Notes: generated by a model from the letters alone, not told the origin. A stretch of DNA of 64,000 nt from Lachnospiraceae bacterium (GCA_017416505.1 JAFQCI010000093.1:1-64000); one strand, 5' to 3'; positions 1 to 8,603 are shown, counted from the stretch's first letter. Numbers and translations are program-made.

Positions 1-186
1 CTCTTCATATTCCGCACATAATTGAATTAATTCCTCTTTTTTTTGTTCCATTTCTTTCCGGGCTTCACTAGTTTGTTGTTTCATCTCCATTTGTTCTTGA
101 TTTCGATACTTATATTTATACATTGTCAAAATGGCTATAACTGAAAGAAATAACAAACTCACAATTAAAAATACCTTTTTCTTCAT
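1..186 (-). CDS. Membrane-anchored coiled-coil protein, 3' part cut by window edge
   Basis: Sixty-two codons are visible, from an ATG at 186 running off the left edge. The product starts MKKKVFLIVSLLFLSVIAIL, one membrane or signal-anchor helix, followed by a Lys/Glu/Gln-rich stretch that should form a helix or coiled coil (about residues 28-62). A GAGG ribosome binding site lies 8 bases before the ATG. A strong hairpin at 272-326 separates it from the operon to its right, so it probably has its own promoter. I do not recognise the family. It lies downstream of the secreted vWA locus, so it could be an additional membrane partner, but nothing in the visible part shows this. Confidence 0.6.
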   Translation of the reverse strand, partial: MKKKVFLIVSLLFLSVIAILTMYKYKYRNQEQMEMKQQTSEARKEMEQKKEELIQLCAEYEE

Positions 187-271
187 CCGCTATCCCTCAT
201 CTTAATTTATTATAGTTCAAATCAATACTTTATTGGTTCCAAATATTTCTTCGACATAGTTTCCAAATTCT

Positions 272-326
272 AACATTACAACCATCAAAGATTCGCCTTT
301 CATAAACCTTTGATGGTTGTAATGTT
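272..326 (-). terminator. Strong hairpin ending the vWA/membrane-protein operon
   Basis: A perfect 19-bp inverted repeat (arms 272-290 and 308-326, loop 17 nt) lies about 60 bases beyond the stop of the leftward gene at 388. It is the only strong hairpin between the two leftward genes, so it most likely ends the transcript from the right. The U-tract on the leftward strand is poor; the better T-rich flank is on the other strand. Confidence 0.6.
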
Positions 327-387
327 TTATTATTTATCTATTTTCTCATTTATTTACTTCAAAACCACCTTGTACTCTTTTAACATT

Positions 388-783
388 TTAAATAATACCT
401 CTAGATTTATAATAAGCCAGTATTAAAATATATAAAACTAATGAGCCACTAGCAAGGCAATTCATGTAACCTAAAAAACCTCTCGCAAACTGTACCTTCA
501 TAACTTCCCTTGTTTTTTCAATCTCATAATGTATCTTTTCTCTAGTCTTTTCATATTCGATATAGATATCCTCCATATCATCATATACCTTTACTCTGGG
601 AGAAATATGATTTTTCTTCCAACGAGAAATTTCATCGCTATGGAAATATCTGACAGAATCATATTTCCCTTCTACTTTAACCACAATCCGGTAAGCAACC
701 GTTTCTATCGCATCGTGTTTGTCAAGAATCTTCATTTCTATTATATATCTATATATCACCAAACAAAGGTTATAAAAAAACAC
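388..783 (-). pseudogene. Truncated tandem copy of the neighbouring two-TM protein
   Basis: Up to 131 codons are open. From the ETVAYRIVVKVEG motif to the FARGFLG motif the product is nearly identical to the C-terminal half of the protein encoded at 756-1364, and the DNA of the two genes is almost the same for about 235 bp (471-705 against 838-1070). The N-terminal half with its first two membrane helices is missing; only a C-terminal hydrophobic helix remains. The longest start (783) lies inside the upstream gene, and a second Met codon at 735 has no convincing ribosome binding site. I read this as a 5'-truncated tandem duplicate, probably a remnant, although a short protein could still be made. 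Confidence 0.6.
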
Positions 784-1364
784 AAGACCACAATCAATCC
801 TATATTAACTAGGACATTCATAGAGCCCAAAAAACCTCTGGCAAACTGCACTTTCACGACTTCCCTTGTTTTTTCAACCTCATAATGCATCTTCTCCCTG
901 GTCTTTTCATATTCAATATAGATATCCTCCATATCATCATATACCTTTACTCTGGGCGAAATATGATTTTTCTTCCAACGAGAAATTTCATCGCTATAAA
1001 AATATCTGATAGAATCATATTCCCCTTCCACTTTAACCACAATCCGGTAGGCTACCGTTTCCTCTGGATGCCCCCATCTATCAAAAAATGTTTCTCTTTT
1101 AATTTCCTGTAATCTATCTACGACTCCTTCTATACACTTCCCGTTAGCAATAATTTTTCTTACACGTCTTCTCTCTTTTTCTGTTTCATAAATACAAACT
1201 CCCACTAAGGCTAGATAAAAAATACTCCAGATTAAGAACTTGTTCTTCCCTTCGGCAAAGTAATCAAAAAAATCTTTTATATAAATCACAAAAAACGGAA
1301 TACAGGATATTAAATATAGATAACTTGTCTTTATATATTTATTCATTCGTTCAACAGCCCTCAC
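756..1364 (-). CDS. Two/three-TM membrane protein with soluble beta-rich domain (immunity candidate)
   Basis: The 202-residue product has two hydrophobic helices at about 13-32 and 41-60, a charged soluble region with a YRIVVKVEG strand and a WKKNHISPRVKVYDD motif (about 60-165), and a C-terminal membrane helix (about 180-202). The GTG start at 1364 overlaps the stop of the large secreted-protein gene (GTGA), so translation is probably coupled; an ATG at 1346 is the alternative start. The layout resembles small DUF3592-like membrane proteins, but I cannot name the family with certainty. Its position directly after a secreted protein with a variable C terminus, plus the partial tandem copy downstream, fits an immunity or chaperone role. 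That role is inference. Confidence 0.65.
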   Translation of the reverse strand: MRAVERMNKYIKTSYLYLISCIPFFVIYIKDFFDYFAEGKNKFLIWSIFYLALVGVCIYETEKERRRVRKIIANGKCIEGVVDRLQEIKRETFFDRWGHPEETVAYRIVVKVEGEYDSIRYFYSDEISRWKKNHISPRVKVYDDMEDIYIEYEKTREKMHYEVEKTREVVKVQFARGFLGSMNVLVNIGLIVVLCFFITFVW

Positions 1365-4300
1365 CCATTAGATTTTTGAAAAGATTTAAATGAATAAAGT
1401 CCCTTTAACCATTCTAAGTACTCAATCGTAGTTTCACATTCACTGATTATTTCTTCGGTATCATGTCCAGATTTATCCAACAGCCATTTAACAATCCCAG
1501 CTCCACTTTTCTGAAGTTCTATCATATCATTTTCACCAAACTTTCTCATTTCTACAAGATTAATATATTTTTTAATTACCTCGTTTATAGAATCAGAATC
1601 TACTACATAAATCTCTTGACCTGTTAGTATCTTATTTATATCTCTACTCAAATAATTTTTCAAGTCTGCTGCTAAAATAGTTGCCATACAAGAATCTCCA
1701 CAAACCCGAACTGCACATTGGCTAACATCAGATAATGGAATAATAATACTACCAAGCGATAACCCTAATTCTACCCAAAAGCCAACAACAGGTACTTTAG
1801 ATATTAGCTCATGCAATACTAAATTTAACACTCCACTTCCAAAAGCATCTAATATCTCTTTTTCTAAATTAATATATTCTGTTCTTGCTACACTAAGCAA
1901 TGAAGATGCCGCTTTTTTTACATTTTCATTATAAGCCGATTCCGAAAGAATTTCCAATATATAAATATTTTCTTGAAGAGTTTCCATATTTGCTTTCAAT
2001 GAAATATAATCATCATATTCTTCCATGCAGTCCATTCCCACTTGTAGAATATTGGAAGTCCATACCAATGTTTTTGCACCAACAGTGGCATCTTTCCCTT
2101 GTGCAAAAGTCATAATTTTCCCTTTTACAGTAACATTTTTATTTAAAGCAGCCTTAATATCATCACTTTTTTTTGAAGCATCCGCTAAATACCCCTGCAA
2201 AATATCATATTGTTCATAAAAATCGGCTTTTGTAAATCCATTCGAACTATTTGCTGCATCAATAATAGATATTTTTAAAGTTTCTATCTGCTTTTCTAAC
2301 TCAAGCAATTCATCTATTGCATTAGCATCATTTTTTAATGAAATTCTTGCTTCATCTACCACTGAGCCTACTATACCCATGTACTGTAAAAGCATTTCTA
2401 TTCTTTCTCTTCCTTCAATTTCTGTTACAAAACCCAAATTAATAGTTTTAAAATAATCAATCAATGCCTGTTCATAAATCTGAACTTCATCATTTGAACC
2501 ATAAATATTATTTCCAATCCATGTACAAACCTGCTTTTTATTACTCTTTCTATATTCCTCCTCATATAAGCCTGCATAGTAAGAATCTCCATCAACAAGT
2601 AATTCTATAACATCTCTTTCGATTAATAAATTTTCTTCCATCGGATTCGTATAATATACTTTTGTTTCAGTAAAATCACTATATATATCATTATCCGAAT
2701 TTCCTGTCTTAGGATTAGAATTCATTTTTACATATACACATGTCGTGCATCGTTTCACTTCAAGTTCATCCCCATTCTTTAATCCATCTCCATCATAATC
2801 GTCATTTTTTTGTATGTCTTCATAAGGAATCCCCTCAAATACACTGACACCCGTACCAGTTCCCATCTTTCCTTCACACAATAGCTTGGTGTAATAATCA
2901 GAAATACCATCATTATTTGAATCCGTTTCATAATCAATAGTTTCATCCTCTATTTCATCATATACATCTTCTAAATCTGACGCAATCGCAGCATAATAAT
3001 ATTTTCCTCCTGTTTCTGAAGCAATTCTTTTTAAAACCGTTTCATCTATTTGACTTCCTAAACCAATTGTGTAAATTTTAACATCATTAGCTTTCGCCTC
3101 ATTAATTACGGTATTTGCCGAATAAATACTATAATTATCTATTCCATCTGTTATTACAATCATAATTTTTCTATGATTATCATCAGATTCTAAAGCATAT
3201 GTACTATTGGCTAAATGGATACCATCAAACATCGCTGTAAGGCTATAAGAATCGACCTCATCAATTGCACTTGTTATTAACTCTTTGTCATCCGTCAATG
3301 TTTGCAACAGCGTTGCATCTAAGTTAAATTTAATTACCATTGCTCTATCCTGAGGCTCCAGTTTTTTCACCATTTCTTTGGATAGTTTTAATCTAAGACC
3401 ATCCTTATCATTCTTTATTTTTTTATCAGTACTCATACTTCCAGAAGCATCGATAACAAATGCTATATCAAAGGGCTTTTCTATTTCATCATCATCAAAA
3501 TAAGCAATTTCTGTTTCCCATACTTCATCAAATTTTTTCTTATTCAGCACAATATATGTCGAAAAGTGTTCCAAATCAGCAGAAACTGTATTCCCCTCAA
3601 TTATTTGATTATCAACTATTTCAAAAAATTGTTCTTCTTCATTAAAATAGTAAATTGCAGGGAAAAAATTCTCATCCTCAAATAGTGATGGTTCTATATA
3701 AAATGTAACCTTAGCACTTTCAAATTCACTTTCTGTTGTAAATTCATATGCATTCCCTATATAACCAGGTATACGTTGATTAATAATATAATTGTTTTCT
3801 TTTATACTTATTTCAAAAGAATTCAGCGTTTTTATATCTCCTGACAGCTCCACTTGTGGATATACATTCTTATCATAATCATCAATCATTAATTTAGCAT
3901 CAAATAAATAAGTAATTTTTTCTAATGCATCCTCTATTCCGTCACCATTACTATCCTTTTCCAATGGGTTAAGTCCAAATTTTACTTCAATACCATCGAC
4001 AATACCATCACTATCCGTATCCTCCATTAATGGCAACGTATAATAATTATTGATTTCATCATAATCATCTAATCCGTCATCGTCCGTATCCCACCAACTA
4101 ATATCAGTCCCAATATTCACTTCTTCTTTATTAGTAAGTCCATCTCCTTCGAAATCTTCTTCACCATCAATAATCCCATCATCATCTGTATCTGATAATA
4201 CTGGACTATATCCTAACGACACTTCAATATAATCACTCAAACCATCGTTATCTGTATCTTTTTTCGCCTTATTAGTACCTATTTTATCTTCATAATCATC

Positions 4301-5149
4301 TGACAATCCATCATTATCGCTATCTTTTTCTATGTCAATTTCTATATTATGAGCTAATATAACACCTGCATTGTCCCAATCCTTTACTTTAATACAATTT
4401 ATACCATCTAAATATTCTTCATAAGACAATACTAATGAATAATTCCATAATGTATCAGAATTACCTCTCCAAAATCTTAAATTCACTGCTCCTTCACTAT
4501 CTTCTGTGAAAATATATTGATACACATACTCATCTACTTTATTGGAAACTTTCTGTGGCTCATAAAGACTTTTATCTGCATTCGTAATGCTAATGTCATT
4601 CCCACCATTTTCTTCTTTCGAAGCATCCGAAAAATTAATATACATTAACGCATCATCTTTTTCCCAATCTGAGAATTCAGATAAATCAAGATAAATAATA
4701 TCCCCTGCATGGAAATAATTTTCTCCTTCTTCTACCACATCCCAATGTCCATATTCAGCACCGTCAGCATAATAGGCATTGTTTTCATCTCTTCCTCCGG
4801 CACTCCATGAATTCCATTTTGTACTCTTGTCCGAACTATAACGGTTAAATGTAATATTATAAGCACTTTCCGGTACATTTACACACCATGTCACATCATC
4901 CTTTTGTGTCATCCAATAACTATCATGCCCATTCGTATTGTCCACCAATTGCATTACCGCAGAATCATTCTTTATCCATTGCTCTGCAGTATTATCAATA
5001 AAGTACAATGTTTTATACTCCGTTGACGCTTTTACCTTCATAAATGAGTTTAAATTTACACTTGTAAGTGTAATAATCAAAACCAAAATTATAGCAAGCA
5101 TTCGTTTAAAACTCTTTCTTACTGTTTTATTTCTTAATAATTCTCTCAT
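1361..5149 (-). CDS. Secreted 1262-aa protein: signal peptide, CBM-like region, TSP3 repeats, vWA, helical C terminus
   Basis: The order of parts is: signal peptide 1-41 (ending VKA); an aromatic, carbohydrate-binding-like region at about 44-265 with NITFNRYSSDKSTKWNSW; calcium-binding TSP3-type DxDxDG repeats at about 275-410; a vWA domain at about 560-735 with an intact MIDAS (D567-x-S-x-S, TDG near 668); another DxDxDG patch at about 745-825; and a long helical C terminus (840-1262) with a hydrophobic stretch near 1100-1150 (PVVGFWVELGLSLGSIIIPL). There is no LPxTG anchor. The ribosome binding site is AAGGAGG. A paralogue at 47324-50638 shares everything up to the end of vWA, but its C terminus is unrelated. 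It lies downstream of a 15-aa peptide gene and a LytTR-type promoter. Adhesion is the usual vWA role; a toxin-like C terminus is inferred from architecture only. Confidence 0.85.
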   Translation of the reverse strand: MRELLRNKTVRKSFKRMLAIILVLIITLTSVNLNSFMKVKASTEYKTLYFIDNTAEQWIKNDSAVMQLVDNTNGHDSYWMTQKDDVTWCVNVPESAYNITFNRYSSDKSTKWNSWSAGGRDENNAYYADGAEYGHWDVVEEGENYFHAGDIIYLDLSEFSDWEKDDALMYINFSDASKEENGGNDISITNADKSLYEPQKVSNKVDEYVYQYIFTEDSEGAVNLRFWRGNSDTLWNYSLVLSYEEYLDGINCIKVKDWDNAGVILAHNIEIDIEKDSDNDGLSDDYEDKIGTNKAKKDTDNDGLSDYIEVSLGYSPVLSDTDDDGIIDGEEDFEGDGLTNKEEVNIGTDISWWDTDDDGLDDYDEINNYYTLPLMEDTDSDGIVDGIEVKFGLNPLEKDSNGDGIEDALEKITYLFDAKLMIDDYDKNVYPQVELSGDIKTLNSFEISIKENNYIINQRIPGYIGNAYEFTTESEFESAKVTFYIEPSLFEDENFFPAIYYFNEEEQFFEIVDNQIIEGNTVSADLEHFSTYIVLNKKKFDEVWETEIAYFDDDEIEKPFDIAFVIDASGSMSTDKKIKNDKDGLRLKLSKEMVKKLEPQDRAMVIKFNLDATLLQTLTDDKELITSAIDEVDSYSLTAMFDGIHLANSTYALESDDNHRKIMIVITDGIDNYSIYSANTVINEAKANDVKIYTIGLGSQIDETVLKRIASETGGKYYYAAIASDLEDVYDEIEDETIDYETDSNNDGISDYYTKLLCEGKMGTGTGVSVFEGIPYEDIQKNDDYDGDGLKNGDELEVKRCTTCVYVKMNSNPKTGNSDNDIYSDFTETKVYYTNPMEENLLIERDVIELLVDGDSYYAGLYEEEYRKSNKKQVCTWIGNNIYGSNDEVQIYEQALIDYFKTINLGFVTEIEGRERIEMLLQYMGIVGSVVDEARISLKNDANAIDELLELEKQIETLKISIIDAANSSNGFTKADFYEQYDILQGYLADASKKSDDIKAALNKNVTVKGKIMTFAQGKDATVGAKTLVWTSNILQVGMDCMEEYDDYISLKANMETLQENIYILEILSESAYNENVKKAASSLLSVARTEYINLEKEILDAFGSGVLNLVLHELISKVPVVGFWVELGLSLGSIIIPLSDVSQCAVRVCGDSCMATILAADLKNYLSRDINKILTGQEIYVVDSDSINEVIKKYINLVEMRKFGENDMIELQKSGAGIVKWLLDKSGHDTEEIISECETTIEYLEWLKGLYSFKSFQKSNG

Positions 5150-5236
5150 AAATTTCCTCCTTGTTTTCTCAAAATTTATTAATTTGGGATATTTTTGATT
5201 TAATTAATGCTTTCAAATTAAATTTGTCGTATTAAA

Positions 5237-5284
5237 CTAACCAAATATATTCCAAATCCATTCGAATCCGCCCCACAATAGCAT
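5237..5284 (-). CDS. 15-aa Trp-rich micropeptide MLLWGGFEWIWNIFG (pheromone or leader candidate)
   Basis: ATG at 5284 is preceded by an excellent ribosome binding site (GGGAGGTGAG, 8 bases before the start). The product has three Trp and two Phe in 15 residues and no Cys, so it would act as a linear amphipathic peptide. It is the first gene behind a promoter whose -10 (TATGAT, 5315-5320), -35 (TTGATT, 5338-5343) and upstream direct repeats match the layout of LytTR-activated promoters. The next gene, 87 bases downstream, is the vWA protein; the next gene upstream is an HPK10-type sensor, a class that often detects exported peptides. It may be a secreted signal, a short membrane-active peptide or a regulatory leader. 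The same frame is open further upstream, but nothing supports a longer protein. Confidence 0.55.
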   Translation of the reverse strand: MLLWGGFEWIWNIFG

Positions 5285-5314
5285 TTTTCTCACCTCCCTA
5301 TTCTTTACATTTTC

Positions 5315-5343
5315 ATCATATTTCGTTATACAAAAAAAATCAA
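5315..5343 (-). promoter_or_regulatory. SigA promoter of micropeptide and vWA gene
   Basis: On the leftward strand TTGATT (5343-5338) and TATGAT (5320-5315) are separated by 17 bases. Transcription would begin near 5308, giving a short leader to the peptide ATG at 5284. The second direct repeat starts 20 bp upstream of the -35, the same spacing found at the agrD and second vWA promoters. Confidence 0.6.
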
Positions 5344-5400
5344 TCAGAAATGTACCAACGACAATTTTTTTGTACAAACGACATCTGATTGATTTTTTTG
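5331..5400. repeat. Inverted repeat framing the LytTR-type direct repeats
   Basis: The sequence AAAAAAATCAATCAGA at about 5333-5348 recurs as its inverted copy at about 5385-5400, framing the two direct repeats in a loop of about 36 bases. On the leftward strand the hairpin is followed by a long T run, so it may also end transcripts of the sensor gene at 5534. The promoter -35 lies inside the proximal arm, so folding and transcription initiation from this site could compete. Confidence 0.55.
5351..5383 (-). promoter_or_regulatory. Direct repeat, probable LytTR regulator site
   Basis: Two 13-bp repeats on the leftward strand, TGTCGTTTGTACA (5383-5371) and TGTCGTTGGTACA (5363-5351), start exactly 20 bp apart. 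LytTR activators of the ComE/AgrA type bind paired direct repeats about two helical turns apart just upstream of a weak -35, which is what is seen here. The neighbouring LytTR gene (6832) is the obvious candidate, but it lacks its receiver. Confidence 0.5.
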
Positions 5401-5478
5401 TTATAAATTTTTGTATTATACAGTTATACAAACAAAATAAATTCCATATTCTTTTTTTCAAAAGAAACTCTTTTTGAT

Positions 5479-5529
5479 TCATGATACCTATAGATTGCCA
5501 CGCACCTTCTATTCCTGATATCGTGTATA
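5479..5529. repeat. Short dispersed repeat, copy 1
   Basis: This block begins TTCATGATACCTA, continues with ATTGCCACGCAC and ends with an inverted GATATC part. It matches 29343-29393 over most of its length. It lies directly after the sensor gene stop. Confidence 0.45.
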
Positions 5530-5533
5530 TTAT

Positions 5534-6835
5534 CTATATTTCAATTTCGGCTTTAAACCACCCATTTTCACATTGATAAGATAATCTACCATCGTATTTT
5601 TTTATAGCATTTCTTACATTACCACTTCCTAATCCATGGTATTTCACATCTTTTTTTGTAGTAACTAATTGATTCCCTTTTATCTTTACCTCTCCCACAA
5701 CTGTATTTTCCATAGTGATAAAGAGCAGGGACTGATAAGAAACCATAGTTAATTTTATCACTCTGTTTGAATTATCTTCGATTTTTTCACAAGATTCTAT
5801 GGCATTCCTAAGTAAATTTGAAAAAATAGTACATAAATCATAGGTAGAAACCTCTATCACATCCGGAAGAGTACCCTGTATTTCAACCTGGATTTCCTTC
5901 TTTTTTGCATCTTCTAATAATGGTCTCAATACGGCATCCACACTTTTATTTCCTGTATACACTTTCACATCATAGATTGCAGACTCTTTTATCATGGTAT
6001 TCAGATATTTTTCTAATTCTTCATTTTCATTGGTATTGCAAAAAGACTTTAATGCTGCAATATGGGCATTCATGTCATGACGAAGACGACGCATGGTTTC
6101 ATCTTGTGACATGGTCTGTTCAAAATACTCTGTCTGCATTTTAAGTAACTCTTCACTATTTTTATTTCGTTCCTTGTATCGTATTTCCCTAGCTAAAAAA
6201 ATCCCTTGCCATAAAATAAGAATCACAAAAATGATACAGGTGATAGAAATTCCCACGCCACAAGCATTAATATTCTTTTGTGTTACATTGCCACTAGAAA
6301 GTGCCTGTATTGGTCCCAAGGTTTGATATACACAAAATAAACAAATAAATATTAAAATATATTGCCAAATTCCCAACTGAATTTGAATTTCATCTTTCTT
6401 CCTAATTTTTATATAAATAAAAATACAAAGCAACAAAATAGCCGGCACCATTTGACGTATCACCGTTAACCAACTATCCTCCCTAACGCTACTTTCCGAT
6501 ATATCCAGTAAAACAGCTAAAATAAAGGAAACACAACTAATGATTGTGGCGGACATAAAAACCACAAAAAAGTAAAGCACATAATTCTTCATTTTCCTCG
6601 TTTCCAATAAGCATACCGGCACAATTATCATCGTAAATATACTGATATTAAAAGCTAGTTCCAACCCTCCATAATACATGACGAAAAAATGTACCAAAAA
6701 AACAACTAAAAAACTAAACAGCCAATTCCTCTTCTTTTTGGTTACCGGAGACTGAAAAATAACATCATAAGTCAAGGTGTAATTTATAAACTCAGTTAAT
6801 AGGTAAAGTGCCAGACAAATCGTTTCTTCCATCAT
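5534..6835 (-). CDS. HPK10-type (AgrC-like) sensor kinase with GHKL ATPase
   Basis: The 433-residue product has an N-terminal block of about six or seven membrane helices (residues 1-215), a linker helix, a dimerisation/phosphoacceptor motif RRLRHDMNAHIAALK (about 255-270), an N-box with FSNLLRNAIESC and a C-terminal G-box with GLGSGNVRNAI. This is the architecture of AgrC/ComD/BlpH sensors of peptide pheromones. The start overlaps the stop of the LytTR gene upstream by a few bases; Met at 6832 fits the GAGG ribosome binding site slightly better than Met at 6835. Its partner lacks the receiver domain, so signalling from this kinase may be orphaned. The Trp-rich micropeptide at 5237 is a candidate ligand by position only. 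Confidence 0.85.
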   Translation of the reverse strand: MMEETICLALYLLTEFINYTLTYDVIFQSPVTKKKRNWLFSFLVVFLVHFFVMYYGGLELAFNISIFTMIIVPVCLLETRKMKNYVLYFFVVFMSATIISCVSFILAVLLDISESSVREDSWLTVIRQMVPAILLLCIFIYIKIRKKDEIQIQLGIWQYILIFICLFCVYQTLGPIQALSSGNVTQKNINACGVGISITCIIFVILILWQGIFLAREIRYKERNKNSEELLKMQTEYFEQTMSQDETMRRLRHDMNAHIAALKSFCNTNENEELEKYLNTMIKESAIYDVKVYTGNKSVDAVLRPLLEDAKKKEIQVEIQGTLPDVIEVSTYDLCTIFSNLLRNAIESCEKIEDNSNRVIKLTMVSYQSLLFITMENTVVGEVKIKGNQLVTTKKDVKYHGLGSGNVRNAIKKYDGRLSYQCENGWFKAEIEI

Positions 6836-7296
6836 ATCCTCAATCTCACCTTCTCCTTCGCAAACTCAATAAAACGATTCCTTACTTCTTCTTTATATGC
6901 TCTTCCTATCGGAATCTTTTCCTCTGTTCCCATCAATGTAATGTTTTGTTCCACACTCATTACCTTGTGCAGATTTACCATATAAGATTTATGCACCCTG
7001 ATGATAGAATACTTCTTTAATTCTTTTTCCAGTTCACCTATTTTTTTTGTCAGGAGTTTATACTTCTCATCTCCCTTCAGATGATTCGATATATATAATT
7101 TTGTATAATTCCTATCTCCTTCAAAATATAGAATATCTTCCAATTTCAAAGTCAGACTTTGCTTCTCTAAAAGACTGTTGATTTCAATTTCTACATTTTC
7201 TTTTATATCTGCCAATGCCACCCGCAGCCATTTTTCTACTTGCTCTAATTTGGCTGGCTTTACAATAAAGCCAAGGGTTTTGATTCCGAAAGAATC
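6832..7296 (-). pseudogene. LytTR response regulator lacking its receiver domain
   Basis: The LytTR DNA-binding domain is complete (about 100 residues, with LEDILYFEGDRNYTKLYI and IIRVHKSYMVNL). In front of it the same frame stays open for 25 codons encoding GFIVKPAKLEQVEKWL, the last strand and helix of a receiver domain including the conserved Lys-Pro. It then ends at TAG 7299-7297. The phosphoacceptor Asp and first hundred or so receiver residues are absent, and the diguanylate cyclase gene begins to end only 50 bases away at 7349. The GTG at 7221 has no good ribosome binding site. Either this is a 5'-deleted pseudogene or a stand-alone LytTR protein is made. The downstream sensor is intact. 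Confidence 0.7.
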
Positions 7297-7348
7297 CTAC
7301 CACAGATTTTCATGAATGGTTCCCTATCTCACCGATTTCGATTTCCAT

Positions 7349-8464
7349 CTAATCTCTTCGCTCCGCCTTCATTGCCTTTTTCACTTCATACATATCCTTA
7401 TCTGCATCTTTCAAGACCTTTTCAATATCCACAGGCTTTTTGGAAAAGGCTTTCCCAATTGCCAAAGAACAATGCACCGGGTCTTCTTTTCGATTTAAAG
7501 GTTCTATATCCTTCTCCCATTCTTTTAAAGCACGTTCTGCCCTTTCCTTGGAATAGTTGCAAAAAATAAGAACAAACTCATCTCCACCAATCCGGTATCC
7601 ATGTATATTTTCATCCACGATTCTCTTCATTTCATTTGCAACTCTCTTTAAAACAGAGTCCCCCGCTTCATGTCCGCAAACATCGTTCATCTTTTTCAAA
7701 TAATTTACATCAATAAATGCAATATAAACGGAATTTAACTTTGCATATTCATTCTTAATACGGTCATTATATTTTGCCCGGTTTTCAAGCCCTGTCAGTC
7801 CATCTGTTTCTGCCTGTATTCGAATCATATTTTGTCTTACATATTGTAACTTTGCATTCTTTAAAATATAAAACGCACTTAAGGAAATGGTGGAAAATAT
7901 CACCATTCTTGGTAATGCAAAAAATACGATAAGCTGTCGCATATATTCCCCGTTCATAATTTCAGCTCTTTTGGCAATAGAATCCAGTTCCAGCGTAATT
8001 CCATATGTAGTAGCATAAATCATATTGCCATCCCAACAGCCAATGTAATATCCTAACACCACTGCAACCAGTACACCAATTACATTCATAATAAATGCCA
8101 GTTTAAATACTTTAGTCTTGGAATATTGTGCTGCAAGAATAATAGGAACCAGACATAACAACACACCATGAAAAGTAAGAAAGGTTTGAATTGCTATGGC
8201 CATAAAAGAAACACAAACAATTAAAACATATTTAAACCATGTATTTTTTCCTTTTGTCCTCCAATATATCAGCAATGGAATCACCAAACAAATGCAGGCA
8301 ATTATCATCCCAATCCTCATAAAAGTCCGGTTTACCACGAAGAAACCACACTCATTGGCAATCCAGACCAGCAGACAAACACTACACATAATAGAAAGGA
8401 AGATACAGCTAAATTTATTTGCCTTTAATTCATCCTGATATCGTAATTTTTCAACTTCTTCCAT
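7349..8464 (-). CDS. Membrane diguanylate cyclase (GGDEF)
   Basis: The 371-residue product has about six membrane helices (residues 20-205) followed by a GGDEF domain (about 215-371). The active-site motif YRIGGDEFVLIF is intact, as are DGLTGLENRAKY and FIDVNYLKKMND, so c-di-GMP synthesis from two GTP is expected. No RxxD inhibitory site is visible five residues before GGDEF, so product inhibition through that site is unlikely. The N-terminal sensor is of the multi-helix 7TM-like type with no recognisable ligand motif. An extended -10 (TGGTATAAT, 8558-8550) could drive it. It is monocistronic on this reading; the 3' end abuts the truncated LytTR gene. Confidence 0.85.
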   Translation of the reverse strand: MEEVEKLRYQDELKANKFSCIFLSIMCSVCLLVWIANECGFFVVNRTFMRIGMIIACICLVIPLLIYWRTKGKNTWFKYVLIVCVSFMAIAIQTFLTFHGVLLCLVPIILAAQYSKTKVFKLAFIMNVIGVLVAVVLGYYIGCWDGNMIYATTYGITLELDSIAKRAEIMNGEYMRQLIVFFALPRMVIFSTISLSAFYILKNAKLQYVRQNMIRIQAETDGLTGLENRAKYNDRIKNEYAKLNSVYIAFIDVNYLKKMNDVCGHEAGDSVLKRVANEMKRIVDENIHGYRIGGDEFVLIFCNYSKERAERALKEWEKDIEPLNRKEDPVHCSLAIGKAFSKKPVDIEKVLKDADKDMYEVKKAMKAERRD

Positions 8465-8549
8465 AGAAATCCTCCATCCTGCAAACGGTATATTCTAACA
8501 TTTCTTCTTATGTTTTACATCACATCAAAATCACACTATAATTTAACCA

Positions 8550-8558
8550 ATTATACCA
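8550..8558 (-). promoter_or_regulatory. Extended -10 element before diguanylate cyclase
   Basis: TGGTATAAT on the leftward strand lies 86 bases before the GGDEF gene start and just beyond the terminator of the ABC transporter pair. No clear -35 exists because that position is occupied by the terminator stem. Confidence 0.4.
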
Positions 8559-8563
8559 CAAAA

Positions 8564-8603
8564 CCCCCATTTTGTTAAAGCATATTGCCTCACAAAATGG
8601 GGG
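8564..8603 (-). terminator. Rho-independent terminator of ABC exporter operon
   Basis: Arms CCCCCATTTTGT (8564-8575) and ACAAAATGGGGG (8592-8603) form a perfect 12-bp stem. A short T run follows on the leftward strand. Confidence 0.75.

Noticed and set aside
5285..5482. Upstream extension of the micropeptide frame to an 81-residue protein
   Set aside because: The frame passes through the promoter, direct repeats and inverted repeat, and has no ribosome binding site. Only the final 15 codons have one.
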